From assembly GCA_009869945.1 (NCBI GenBank), contig WIXG01000552.1:1-39282 (forward strand): a stretch of 39,282 nt of DNA, read 5' to 3'. The notes beneath the pieces were generated by a model that ran no database searches, was not told the DNA's origin, and saw only the letters and a program-made list of their open reading frames with translations. This DNA comes from Mesaphorura yosii (taxonomy: Eukaryota; Arthropoda; Collembola; Poduromorpha; Tullbergiidae). This document shows, piece by piece, positions 9,512 to 19,105 of the stretch. A program made the position numbers and the translations under genes. Every line of letters starts with the position of its first letter. Within the stretch, counting starts at the first letter, position 1.

Positions 9512-10890
9512 CAGTACAATAGATGTTCATGTCAAGGTTATCGCGCAATTTGCCGAAACCAGTTTGGGTTTCATACATATTCAATTAATGCGCGCGGGCC
9601 ACAATTTCATTACACGAAACCCGCAATTTAGCTTCCGAGGTTACTTGATTAGGTCTGACTGCTCGCGTGGCGTGTCCGACAAACTTATTACAAATGCAAC
9701 AACAATCATTTCCGATACTTCTTGGAGGACAAGCTTTGCTCTTGGTTAAAACCTCGCACGCGCCTTCATCGATTGTGATAAATAATTCAAAGACAGCCAG
9801 AATTCGAATTTACGATGTATGTCGGCGGAGTTGAGTGAATGAATAATTTTAATCGAATCAAATAGTTGGCGACAAGCAAATTCCTCAAGTTTTCGTCCGG
9901 GAGAAATTTTGTATCAAGAGACCTTTCTCGAAAAACCTGAAAAAATTCTCAGGACAAACTTTTTTCTTCTAAAATACCTTAAACACCACAAAAGACCCCA
10001 ATTCTCTAACCGTGTTTTTTGGGGTCGCAATTGCTCAGAACTGCACAACGATTTCGACCTCACACTTCGAGTAACTACAATGGGGCTCAGAGTTCTTTCT
10101 TCCTTCAATTCGCCTTTCACGTTCACAACACAGGAATCCCGATGTCAAAGTTCAGGTTCAGGAAGGACCACCCAAGGGCACTTTGGAATTTCGATTATTA
10201 AACTGATCGCAGATCCAATGTCAGTCACTCACGAAGTCATTAGTCACTGATTTTAACTTCGGAAGTTTTATTCAATCAGAGATAACCAAATTCGGGCAGG
10301 CGATAACAAGGTACAAAGTCCCCAAATAGAATAGGCACTTGACACTTTGTAGAATTCAAATATTATTATTACAATAGTTTACTACATATAAACTTCAACA
10401 AGCATAAAATCGTTTGCATTCGCTGTTCCACTTGCCACACGTTAATAAAGTAATATACAAATTCACACTACCACTGTGCACACGCAGTGCTCGTAATCCC
10501 AAGTGCTTTACGAAATCTGAGTTCAAGCTGTCCAAACTCCAAAGTGTACCTTCATTACTGTACTGTGTGGATCATAATTCACTCATCACGAACTTAATGA
10601 ACTCGGTCACTCTCGTTTCGGATGATTTCAACTTGCTCCTAGTTGATTTGAGTCGAACTTTTGTGTTGATTGATTAATTGAGTTGAGAGGTGGTCGTAAT
10701 TCTTATTGATGAAACAATTTTATTTCGAATTGGATAAGGTCATGATTTAAGATTTCAACGCATTCAATTTGAAAAAATTACAAACATCAATTCAATACAA
10801 ATTCAATATCACTATGAATTCCGAATCAAAATGCGTACTGCACCCTATTGCACAACACAACTTCTAGCACCAGAATTAACGGTAACCTAA
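9512..10890. other. Long AT-rich intergenic stretch, no gene recognised
   Basis: I see nothing codable. Short open frames at 9909-10250 and 10414-10677 show no domain, no signal peptide and no similarity to any other protein in the window. AT-richness and short runs of T and A dominate. Confidence 0.55.
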
Positions 10891-10893
10891 CTT

Positions 10894-10916
10894 AACTTAA
10901 CACACAGTGTTAAGTT
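10894..10916. repeat. Short perfect hairpin
   Basis: AACTTAACAC at 10894-10903 and GTGTTAAGTT at 10907-10916 are perfect reverse complements around a 3-nt loop. It lies just beyond the stop of the kelch-CBM14 pseudogene, so it could be in that transcript's 3' region. No function is implied. Confidence 0.8.
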
Positions 10917-10927
10917 GTGGTCCTGGT

Positions 10928-12083
10928 TCAGGGAACCCAACCATCGTACGCATTTCTACACCTGACCACTGCCGCATCCTCGCACTGCAGCCTACCCGGA
11001 TGGAACTGTAAATCATTCTCGCACTCAAACCGGATCGGGACACCCTCCTCGCAGATGTAAAAAGACGTGCAGCAGAATGGATTCGCGATAATGCATGGCC
11101 CATTTATCTTGCTGGCCACATGCGGCGGCTCCATGGTCGTGATCGGCAACTCCCTTGTCCCCAGCTCCACGTACGTGATCTCGTCTCTGGCACGGTACAC
11201 GTGGTCGTGAAAGGCTCCGAACCCTCCCAGAATGTAGATTCAGTCCAGTTTTGGCACGTAGACGCACGAGACCGTAAGGAGTTGGGGCCAGCCGGCAACT
11301 TCCATCCGTTCGCTCTCCGTTGTGCGTGGATCGAAATGGATGATTCCGGCCTCAAATGTCATGTACGCCTCTCCATTCACTGAGACAGTGCGGTCTGGAG
11401 TCTCGACTGGGTGGAACGGAAGTGTCGTGGGCTTCGGCGTCGTCACTTCGGCCTGGACAGGGTTGAACTGCAATACGGTGCCGTACTCCCCGTCGAAGGA
11501 GGATCCGGCTAGCACATACGCGACTCCACTTTCTTCATACTACACCCCGCCTGCATCATACCTCAAACCTGACAGCCTCTCCACCTCGCCACTGCTCCCG
11601 TTGTACCGAAAGATGTCTGATAAGAGTGAGCCAGCAGAGCCCCTTCCGCCAAACGTATACAGAATCTTGTTGCTGTCGTCCCACGAATGCGCAAAATGGC
11701 TTTGGCCATCTGGGAAGCTGCCCACTCGCGTGTAGTTCTTGTGACGGGTGGAGTAGGCAAAGATGTTTGGGGAGGCGATGCTGCCTCCGAAGTAGAGAAT
11801 GTCGCCATCAGCCCGTAGACCCATGCTGGATTTCTGTGAACGTGCCGACCAACTCTGTCTCGCCCGTTTGAAGTGAGTAGCGGAGCACCGAGCTGTACCA
11901 CGTGTCGAAGGACCCTCCGCCCAGCACGTAGATGGAGTCATCTTCGTCGTAGACGAGGGAATGGTCCGCGATCTGCATCGGCAGTCTGGAGTCGGTGATG
12001 ACTAGCTTCAAATTCGGGCTCTGACTTCGCGCCAGGCAGAGCCTGATCGTGAGAAGAATCAGAATCTTGCAAGGTGACTTCAT
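10928..12083 (-). pseudogene. Secreted kelch-repeat plus CBM14 chitin-binding protein, disrupted
   Basis: The frame starts with a signal peptide (MKSPCKILILLTIRLCLA). Kelch-like blades follow, marked by SIYVLGG, DILYFGG, KILYTFGG, VAYVLAG and IYILGG. It ends in a CBM14 (peritrophin-A) domain, CCTSFYICEEGVPIRFEC, finishing with QCEDAAVVRC. This would make a secreted beta-propeller tethered to chitin, for example in cuticle or gut lining. It is broken three times: a one-base frameshift near 11825, an in-frame TAG at 11540-11542 and an in-frame TGA at 11240-11242. Sequence between the lesions is well conserved, so inactivation looks recent. Recoding, sequencing errors or an unspliced variant are alternatives. 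The gene is intronless. Confidence 0.75.
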
Positions 12084-12960
12084 TTCCAGAGCAGACGTGG
12101 CCTGTGATCACTGGCGTCTATCGGGCCGGTTGATTCTAGGTTTCCGTGTCTACTCGTTCCCGGTTGCTCTATTTCTATTTGTTTCGAGATGTCTGAGTGT
12201 TCGAATGTGTGGGTTTGAGATGTCAAACTGTGACATAATTATCAAATTTCGGTGAGTGTTTGCACGACGCACATTACTGCGGGTTCTGTTACGTGATACA
12301 TCTGATGACGTACGCGTGGGGATGCTGATATCACTCATCCACCGTCCTTCTCTCACCAAAGTGTTCTACACTTGCAGATATGCGAAATCGGCGTATATCG
12401 ACTTGGAATGACACAAGAATGATTATATCACAGTTAATTATTCAATTCTAATTTTTGTCTGGCCCTTGATGCACGTGTGACATCACCGATCACCCCCACC
12501 TCATGGAACAAATCATTTCATATCTCACTCAAATCGTGACATACCCTTGCCGTCTCAACATAATTAGTTGAAGTGGACCTTAATGATGGTGTCTTGAAAG
12601 TTTCAGCTGAATCGGTGTATGCCGCTAAGTTCTATGCGTCAATAAGTGCGACGTGTCCCAATCCTACCTTTTTATTAAGAAAAGTGGCTCTACTTAATTT
12701 CTCAAATCTTTGAAGAGATACCCTTAGCGCGGTGTGAGAAATCTGTAGCCGAAGAGTCCCTCTTGCTCTAGTAAAAGTTTGGTTGAATTCTGTGCATGCC
12801 GCTAGATTTTATAAGCAGGCCAAAATTACGGACTTATAGGATTTTATCTTTTAAAATGAAGGCTAGCTGATTATTCCATATCGTCGCTCTATATCTTCTA
12901 CTCAATCGGAATGCGGTCGTCGCCGGGAATTGGCTCCAAGCAGGGGGAGTGGCATGCAGT
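12084..12960. other. Intergenic stretch with a weak direct repeat
   Basis: No gene is recognised. Two related segments of about 31 nt, at about 12597-12628 and 12774-12804, share AAAGTTT, TGAAT and TG-ATGCCGCTA in the same order. They look like decayed copies of a longer repeat unit spaced about 177 nt apart. The rest is AT-rich and featureless. Confidence 0.5.
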
Positions 12961-12966
12961 CAGAGT

Positions 12967-13304
12967 CTCATATTTTGAGCTCAACCTACATATTTGTTCG
13001 ACAGCCTCTTCAAATTCCGCTGCGAGCTGTGGATTGATGGAGAATTTAATCTAGTGTTGGAGACGAAGACATTGAGAGCTACATATTTCTCTTCAGTCAA
13101 GGGCGAAGTCCGGTCAGATTGTGGGCCGTAGTCGAACCGGGTGAGACGAAACATCTACATCAGCCGTATTTGGTGTCCAAAATGACTAACATCAGCGCAG
13201 TAACCAAGCACACGACGCATCGGACAGAAATCATCATGCTTGTAGACAACAACGAATGGAGTTTTCGAAAATTATGTGATGATTTGAAATTAAAAGAGCC
13301 GTAG
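12967..13304 (+). pseudogene. Fragment of IR-like gene (N-terminal domain)
   Basis: The first frame aligns with residues 41-68 of the intact receptor: LFDSLFKFRCELWIDGEFN against LYHRLFESCCELWVTGEFN, with a TGA at 12976-12978 in place of a serine codon. After a frameshift near 13050 the second frame reads DEDIESYIFLFSQGRSPVRL against DDDIESYAFLFIQGRSPVRL. It continues through MTNISAVTKHTTHRTEIIML to a stop after 13304. This fragment is the one most similar to the intact copy. No later domains follow. Confidence 0.85.
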
Positions 13305-13357
13305 GTTGCCATTGCTCCCTTCAGTTTGTCAGTTTACGATTTATTTCTTTGTAGAAT

Positions 13358-13795
13358 TTACTCGGCGTCGGGGACTGGCGCTGCTGCTGTTGTTTCGGAT
13401 TCTTTACACTTTCCCTCGTGAAGAATCGTCACATTTGGATCTATGTGTACGGAATAAGGATTCAGTTTAAGTAACCCATGTAGATACCACGCTTTGATGC
13501 ATAGCAGGTGTCCAGCTAATTAAGCTTGAACTTACTTTTCTTTGGCCACTGCACGAAACAGAAATACAACCCCTCGTTCTTGTATGTTTGTCCATTGGAG
13601 GCGCACACGGGCTTGTCGATCGTGGCACTCGCCTTGCAAGCCTGTGAATAAAAATAATGCAGCCTGAATTCAACAAGAAATAGAAAACAATACCGAAAAT
13701 GCGGGTGGACTTCTGCTTACCGTTCCAGACTGTGTCAACATCGTTGCAATAAGAAACGCGACTGTAAGGGACAGGAACACAATTTTGTTGGACAT
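13358..13795 (-). CDS. Small secreted Kazal-type protease inhibitor-like protein, 87 aa
   Basis: Three exons (13795-13721, 13641-13536 and 13440-13358) join in frame to 87 residues. Every intron has clear signals: GTAAGC and CACAG for the first, GTAAGT and CATAG for the second. Exon 1 is a signal peptide (MSNKIVFLSLTVAFLIATML). Exon 2 holds KPVCASNGQTYKNE, the hallmark VC--(D/N)G-TY-NE of Kazal domains. Exon 3 supplies the closing HEGKC and a short Ala/Pro/Thr tail. Kazal domains inhibit serine proteases by a substrate-like loop. Only four cysteines are present instead of six: the position after NE is Gly rather than Cys, and one early Cys is missing. It may therefore be a two-disulfide variant. 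Confidence 0.8.
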
Positions 13796-13865
13796 GATTA
13801 TGATTAACAGCATTAAGTGAACACAACCTGTGCGAGTGTGTGTGTGTGTGGTTCGACGTGGACAT

Positions 13866-14219
13866 GAACTGACTACCTTGTGTGATTCTTGCCTCCTAAT
13901 TTATTGGAGTTAAATTAATAATATATGCGAGTTTAAAGGCAATTAGTGAGTTTGATGAGTTTTAGGTACACGCAAGGCTAACTGTAAGCTGAAATGGCCT
14001 TGAAATGTACCTTGATGTCAAAAATTAAAAAATACGGCACAGGAAGTCGGTTCATTTGTTCACTGCGCTTCGTCCTGTTATTGATTATGCCTTCTCATCT
14101 CAATAGCATGCGAGCAAACCATGTGCTCTGGGTCTTCAACTTCAATTTCATCTCACATTGCCGACTTAAACCGAGTAAAATACCAAAAGCACTGTAATTT
14201 ATTAGCATCATGCATTAAT
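13866..14219. other. AT-rich intergenic stretch
   Basis: Nothing codable is supported. It holds the presumed promoter of the Kazal gene, but no clear TATA box could be assigned. A short (GT)n run at about 13838-13850 lies just inside the 5' flank. Confidence 0.5.
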
Positions 14220-15590
14220 TTAGCCTAAAATAAGTAAGTCGAACAGGATGCGCAAATAAAATCTGGCCCTGTTCAACATCGAGATGAACATTCGGACAAC
14301 AGCCTTCGACGTCCCGTACATCATTACGAACACATTCATAAGGTGACCCACACATACTCTCACAGGTGACATGACCTCAAGAAGAAATGTAAACGGAGAA
14401 ATTGACGACATAACCCCAAGAGCGGTGACCGGGATGCTGTAGAAATGGATCTGAAGGCTGGTTGTGGAGTCAGCAGCTGAAAGACAGTTGGTGCCACGAC
14501 TCGTTCCTCCCTATATCAGGATGATGAACTCTTCGCCGCATCCGTATTTCTATCTCATCCATCAGGTTCTCCTCCCGTTCCCATCTGTCATAAATTCCTG
14601 ATTCCAGCAACCCAATCACCGTCGGCGTCAGCAGGTGGTACAAATAATTGCCTGACATGGTCATCTGGGTAAGGGACACGAATAGATTCGCTGGGCTCAC
14701 AAACGCGACGGTCTTCTCTGCTTCAAGCGTGTACTTGATCGTGTTTGCCACGTACAAGTAATCGTGACTCTCAAGCAAAATTTGGTTGAATTTGTTGAAG
14801 TGTACCTCCTTCCATTGGAACTGGACGGGGACCACGATATGGATTCACGAAATTCGTCCAGCCCGTGCTCGAATATGTAGGCTGCGGCTATGTTCTTGGT
14901 GGACCGCACAATCTGCGCGTATTTCCGAGTACCCTGCCCGTCCCACAAGACAGATGTGTCCAACATATAGAACACAGTGCCATTGATATGAGTGGCTTGA
15001 ATGATTGACAAAGAGAAAATTTGTGTCGAACTGTCAGCGAGTTCCTCAATCGATGTTAGATGCGGAGGGATGATTTGGAGTATCATCAAGGACGTCACGA
15101 TTCCCGAGTATCCATTTGAAATCACAATTATTGCGAGCAGACAGGTATTGAGCACGAGACGGAGAAGGGATCTGGCGTAGGCTGAAGAGAGTTCCATTCC
15201 TGGCCTCAGGATTAGGCCGAACAATGACAGCATGCTCTGCCCGAATCCAGCACGAACGTCTTTCCAACCAAAGTGATCACCGGCCTGACAGAGGCGTAGC
15301 ATAATCCCTACAGCCCTCTTACTGAGAAGTGTGAAGGTCCAAGTCGGCAAGTCCATGGACGCGAACAGCGTGAGGATATTGACGAGCGGTGCTGTCGGAC
15401 TGTCAACGGCGCTATCAAGAGGTTTGGGCTGACCAGCCATGTCCCGGACCCGGGCGACGACCCCTTCACGATGGCCGGTAATATCGTGCTAACGGCAGGA
15501 ATTGTTGTGTATCGGCACGTGATACAAGATCCGTTCAACAGACCAGAAGTTAGCGCAGTGACATCCAGCCTGGGAACACAATCGTGATAT
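14220..15590 (-). pseudogene. Ionotropic-receptor-like pseudogene (pore and ligand-binding half)
   Basis: This aligns with roughly residues 355-765 of the intact receptor. Frame one (15440 downward) has TLFASMDLPTWTFTLLS, then VISNGYSGIVTSLM, matching MLALFTSMDWPTWIFTLLS and VISNGYSGILTSLM. Near 14850 the match jumps to another frame with ILLESHDYLYVANTI and LEAEKTVAFVSPAN. Near 14510 it jumps again (ERVVAPTVFQLLTPQP), and near 14455 once more to SSISPFTFLLEV and the end at 14220. Upstream of 15440 a weak match (FWSVERILYHVPIHNN) extends to about 15590. The signal peptide and most of the N-terminal domain were not found. Multiple shifts make it a pseudogene. It is the complementary half to the copy at 3.5-4.3 kb. 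Confidence 0.85.
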
Positions 15591-15993
15591 AGTTATATCA
15601 GTCATGCTTAGGCTGAATTCTGAGAATATGACCGGCGTCGGAGCAAACCAGTTCGGTGTCCTTGGTCGTAATATCTTTGTCAGAGTGTTCGGACAATAAA
15701 GGGCGCGCTTCAAAATGTTCAAAATGTAGATGTTGCTGCCAGCCAAAGTGCTCCAGCGGCTTCATGGGTCCAAAACAACAACTCAATGAGCTCAGGACTT
15801 CGACCTCCACCTCCAAAAGATACAAAAAGATCAAGAAAAAACTCCAAACTCTACTTCCCCAAAAAATCTGCTGATGCAATCGTCGGCCCTCGATTACAAA
15901 ACGTTTTTTTTATATTTACAAATCATCTGGTCCTGAACGGTAGAAGTATTTGTGACTTTAATTTTATTGGTTTTGAAGCTTGGAATTTTGAAT

Positions 15994-17169
15994 TTAGTGA
16001 ATCCTGTAACGAACAGTGACCAAAATCAGAATAACTTTATCCACGATCGTGTCAAAGACCAGAAGCGCACTGAGGGGATGCAGAAGGAACCAACCGACAC
16101 GGAGCCTGATTGGTTTCATATTGCGCAATAGTTCCAGGGTGATCCTGTCCCTGTCGCTGTTACTGGACACGATGCGTTTACGCAGGAGCCTCAGTACTTG
16201 CTCATACCCTTCCGTGATCAGCTGCAAGTCACTTAACTCCAGAATAAAGATAGCCGCTGTTATCATCGCCAACTCAGCCAGCACAGTAATTAAAATGAAG
16301 TCCAGCTGCCGGTAGAAGAGGACCAGAGTCGAGTTCACAAATATCGCGGCTACCAGCGCAGCCAGATTGAGAGCGGGCAGGAGGGTGGTGCAGATGGACC
16401 GCTCAAAGATCACGGCGAACACTCGAAAGATTCGAGCACTCGCAAGATGGTCGTGTGCCACTGGAGTGGCGTCTGCATCTGCAATGAGGCGCTGCTTGAG
16501 CACCTGAATCCAAGATCGGAGGAGCATGTCCGAACTCATCCCGACCAGAGTGAGGACGCCCACCTTGCCGATAACGTTTGCGCAGAAAAGCGCCGTGGTT
16601 GCCCCACAAATGAGTTTGCCAACCGGGTCAAACTCTGAGCCATCGTAGAAGAACAGGAGATACATGTTCTCCGTGGATCTGGGTCTCACGAGGAAGAGGA
16701 ACAGAGCGAGAGGCAGGGTCACGCCTACCCCGACGCAGAAGAACAGCAGCAACTCCTGAAGTTTGGTGCCTGGCCTGGATTCATGCCTGAACTCGTGTAA
16801 GAGCTTCGCGTTGGTCTGCAGCAGTTTGTTGACATAATCTGCGAACGCGTACCGGCACAAATAGGCGACCAGGGAGAATCCCAGTCCTGCGCCGAAGAAG
16901 ATGGTGAACCCGGCGTGGAGGATGGCGGTACGCAGGTCGAGGCTGTTGCGCGCGAGTGCGATAGCGAAGCCAAGGCTGTAGGCTGCGAAGTTGGCCAACT
17001 CGGTGGCGGTATTGAAGGAGTAGAGGAGGCAGTTGAGTGGGGAGCGTGTGGTGATGGGACTAAGTTTGAGGATTGGGTTGTAGGGCGACCATCGGAATGG
17101 AAGGCAGTGGATGATGGTGGCTGTCGTGAGGATCAGGTGGGACACTCGGAGCACTTGTCTGGACAACAT
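15994..17169 (-). CDS. Gustatory-receptor-like chemoreceptor, 391 aa, intronless
   Basis: This is a complete single-exon frame. It begins MLSRQVLRVSHLILTTATII, followed by the motif LPFRWSPYNPILKLSP, which is shared in form with the next receptors (IPFRWEPDSPVLKLTP and LPFVWDASASVLKL). Hydrophobic segments lie near residues 55-75, 83-105, 138-162, 190-215, 255-285 and 293-318. The C-terminal block ITEGYEQVLRLLRKR, then MKPIRLRVGWFLLHPLSALLVFD, precedes a last membrane segment. No lesions were found. It is predicted to be a seven-helix ligand-gated cation channel of sensory neurons; the ligand is unknown. It is a tandem neighbour of the gene at 17.9-19.1 kb on the same strand, about 740 bases apart. 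Confidence 0.82.
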   Translation of the reverse strand: MLSRQVLRVSHLILTTATIIHCLPFRWSPYNPILKLSPITTRSPLNCLLYSFNTATELANFAAYSLGFAIALARNSLDLRTAILHAGFTIFFGAGLGFSLVAYLCRYAFADYVNKLLQTNAKLLHEFRHESRPGTKLQELLLFFCVGVGVTLPLALFLFLVRPRSTENMYLLFFYDGSEFDPVGKLICGATTALFCANVIGKVGVLTLVGMSSDMLLRSWIQVLKQRLIADADATPVAHDHLASARIFRVFAVIFERSICTTLLPALNLAALVAAIFVNSTLVLFYRQLDFILITVLAELAMITAAIFILELSDLQLITEGYEQVLRLLRKRIVSSNSDRDRITLELLRNMKPIRLRVGWFLLHPLSALLVFDTIVDKVILILVTVRYRIH

Positions 17170-17911
17170 CTGTTGGCTTGTGGGAATGCGTTGTGAATTT
17201 TGTCAGCCAGGTTTCGTTAATGCTGTCCTGTCGCGTACATATAAAATTTCGCATGTTACATGAAATGATGATTACTCTAACAGGAATAGTCAATTTTGGT
17301 GGACAGGGAAAGGAACCGGTAATTCTAATGCCCAAGATGGTAATCTTGATTTAAATTTAGGCGAAATTTCTTGAATGAGTGCCTTGTGGCGAACCCAAGG
17401 ACGATAAGCAGGTCGCAGAATGTGACGCACTCGAAGGACTCATGGGGACAACATGGCGGTCAGATGGTTGCACTCAAACTCATTCGGCTACTTGTTTCAT
17501 GGTAGATTGTGATCTACCACTATCTATGTGTGTGTGTCTAATGTACTGTTGTTGTCCTAACCGGAAATTGATCTTTCTCTTACTGGATGGAGTGGAAAAC
17601 CATGTATGCATTGTGCTGAATAGTCAACTGCACTTTATGACACCCAAGTTCCTAAAACATCTCAGGACACAATCCGGTTCTGCGACTGATTTGGGGCGGA
17701 AATAGCATGCGGGTACGGATAGGTTCCTTGGTTGACCGACCCTTGGTTCCGCCCTTTCTCTAATACGGAGCCCAGTTCACCAAAATTTGCGAATTCCGAA
17801 AGATGAAATTGTAGTTCATACATTCGCACATGTGACCAAAATTGGATGAACTATTTTAATTCAGAATTAAAGGTCACGGGCATGGTAGACTCAGCTCTGC
17901 AATCAAACGGA
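17170..17911. other. Intergenic stretch between two receptor genes
   Basis: Mostly non-coding. It holds a possible relic of the IR-like family at 17568-17702 (listed separately) and nothing else that I can support. Confidence 0.5.
17568..17702 (+). pseudogene. Possible divergent IR-like N-terminal relic
   Basis: The open frame here aligns without gaps over 45 residues to residues 81-125 of the intact receptor. Identities are sparse but at matching spacing: F, L and G early, then KHLR and a final R. The similarity is weak, and chance cannot be excluded without a profile search. No flanking similarity was found. Confidence 0.3.
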
Positions 17912-17925
17912 TCAACTCCGATTAA

Positions 17926-19105
17926 TTAGTGTGGTTTGGCCCGGCTGCGGTACATGACTACAATCAGGAGCATTTTGTCCAACATTACGTTGAGGACGAC
18001 GAGAGCGCTGACCTTCTCCACCACGAAATGCCCAATCTGGAATTTTAGCGGTTTCAAGCTGGCCACCTGCCCCCCCCCCACAATCATGCTCCTCTCCCTC
18101 GATTTGGCCCGCAGCTGTTGAAGGAGACGCGTGTATCCTTCGGTAATGGATTGAATCCCCCCAAACTGGACGGAGAGCAGAACTGTGCCTAGGATCACGC
18201 CCTCCCCAAAGCGCCAGGGCCATGAAAGTGTCCAGTTTCCTGTTGAAGAGGATGAGGATGGCGCAGGCGAGGGTGGTGATGATGAGGACGTGCATGTTCA
18301 TCCATGCAAGCAGATTTGCACAGAGTGAGCGCTGCACGACTGCCACGAAGACCCTGAGCACACGAAGAGAGCGGAGTGCCCTGCGCACCGTGGACGCAGG
18401 TCTGCGTGTGCGCGCGTCCAGGCGTGTCGTGAGCACCTGCAGCAAGCCGTGAAGCAGGAACTCTGCGTTCAGAGGCAGAAATGCGAACACGCTGAATCGT
18501 ATGACTGCGTTGGCCGTCACGAATAACCAGGCGCACGCAAACAGTCCCTGGGCCAGAGCTGCTATCTCACAACGACCTGAGCCCCGAAAGTAAAAGGCCA
18601 CAATCCCGCCAGGCCGCAGAAAGTAGAGGAAGGCTGCGACAGGGTCTGTGGCAACCATACCAGTCCAGAGCTTGACGACCCATTCGAGCACCTTCTCACT
18701 GGGCATTGCCTCGTACCTGAACCCTCTCGCAAGCACCGCATTCATTTGCCAGAACTTTTTGGTGCAGTCCGCGATTGACACCCGATTCACGAACCCGAGC
18801 AAGGTGAAACCCTGCGACAGCACGAGACCTAGGGCGATGAGCAGATGCACGATGGTGGCTTGCAGGTCAAGACCACCGCCCACGGCCGTGTGCCAGAATG
18901 CGAAGACGAACGCCGTGACGAGGGTGCACTCCATGCCAGCGTTGAGAAGATGGAGAAGCAATTCCTGACGGTCGTCCGCCGCGTAGGAGAGTGGGGTCAG
19001 TTTCAGAACGGGACTGTCCGGCTCCCATCGGAATGGAATGATGTGTACAGCTGTTGCGGGTCGGAGGAATATGTTGCAGATGCGGAGAACTGGCTCAGAC
19101 AACAT
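17926..19105 (-). pseudogene. Gustatory-receptor-like chemoreceptor with one frameshift
   Basis: A frame from MLSEPVLRICNIFLRPATAV runs through IPFRWEPDSPVLKLTP and several membrane segments to FNRKLDTFMALALWG near 18205. There the receptor match continues in the next frame (VILGTVLLSVQF, then ITEGYTRLLQQLRAK and KPLKFQIGHF) to a stop at 17926. The paralogue at 16.0-17.2 kb lacks the break (ITEGYEQVLRLLRKR). The shift lies in a G-rich run (GGGGAGGG on the minus strand). A run of ten C on the plus strand at 18070-18079 lies nearby. This is either a young pseudogene or a one-base assembly error; apart from it the protein is full length, about 390 residues. I used the second Met because it aligns with the paralogue's start. 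Confidence 0.78.

Noticed and set aside
9909..10250. 113-residue plus-strand frame
   Set aside because: It has low-complexity AT-rich codons, no domain, and no similarity to any other protein in the window.
13467..13865. 132-residue minus-strand open frame with histidine-rich start
   Set aside because: It runs through the introns of the Kazal gene in a different frame; the spliced model explains the region with a signal peptide, domain signature and consensus splice sites.
17912..18195. The 398-residue frame read straight through to 17912 as a normal receptor
   Set aside because: Its last 95 residues lose all receptor similarity, while the next frame regains it exactly; the long frame is a frameshift product.
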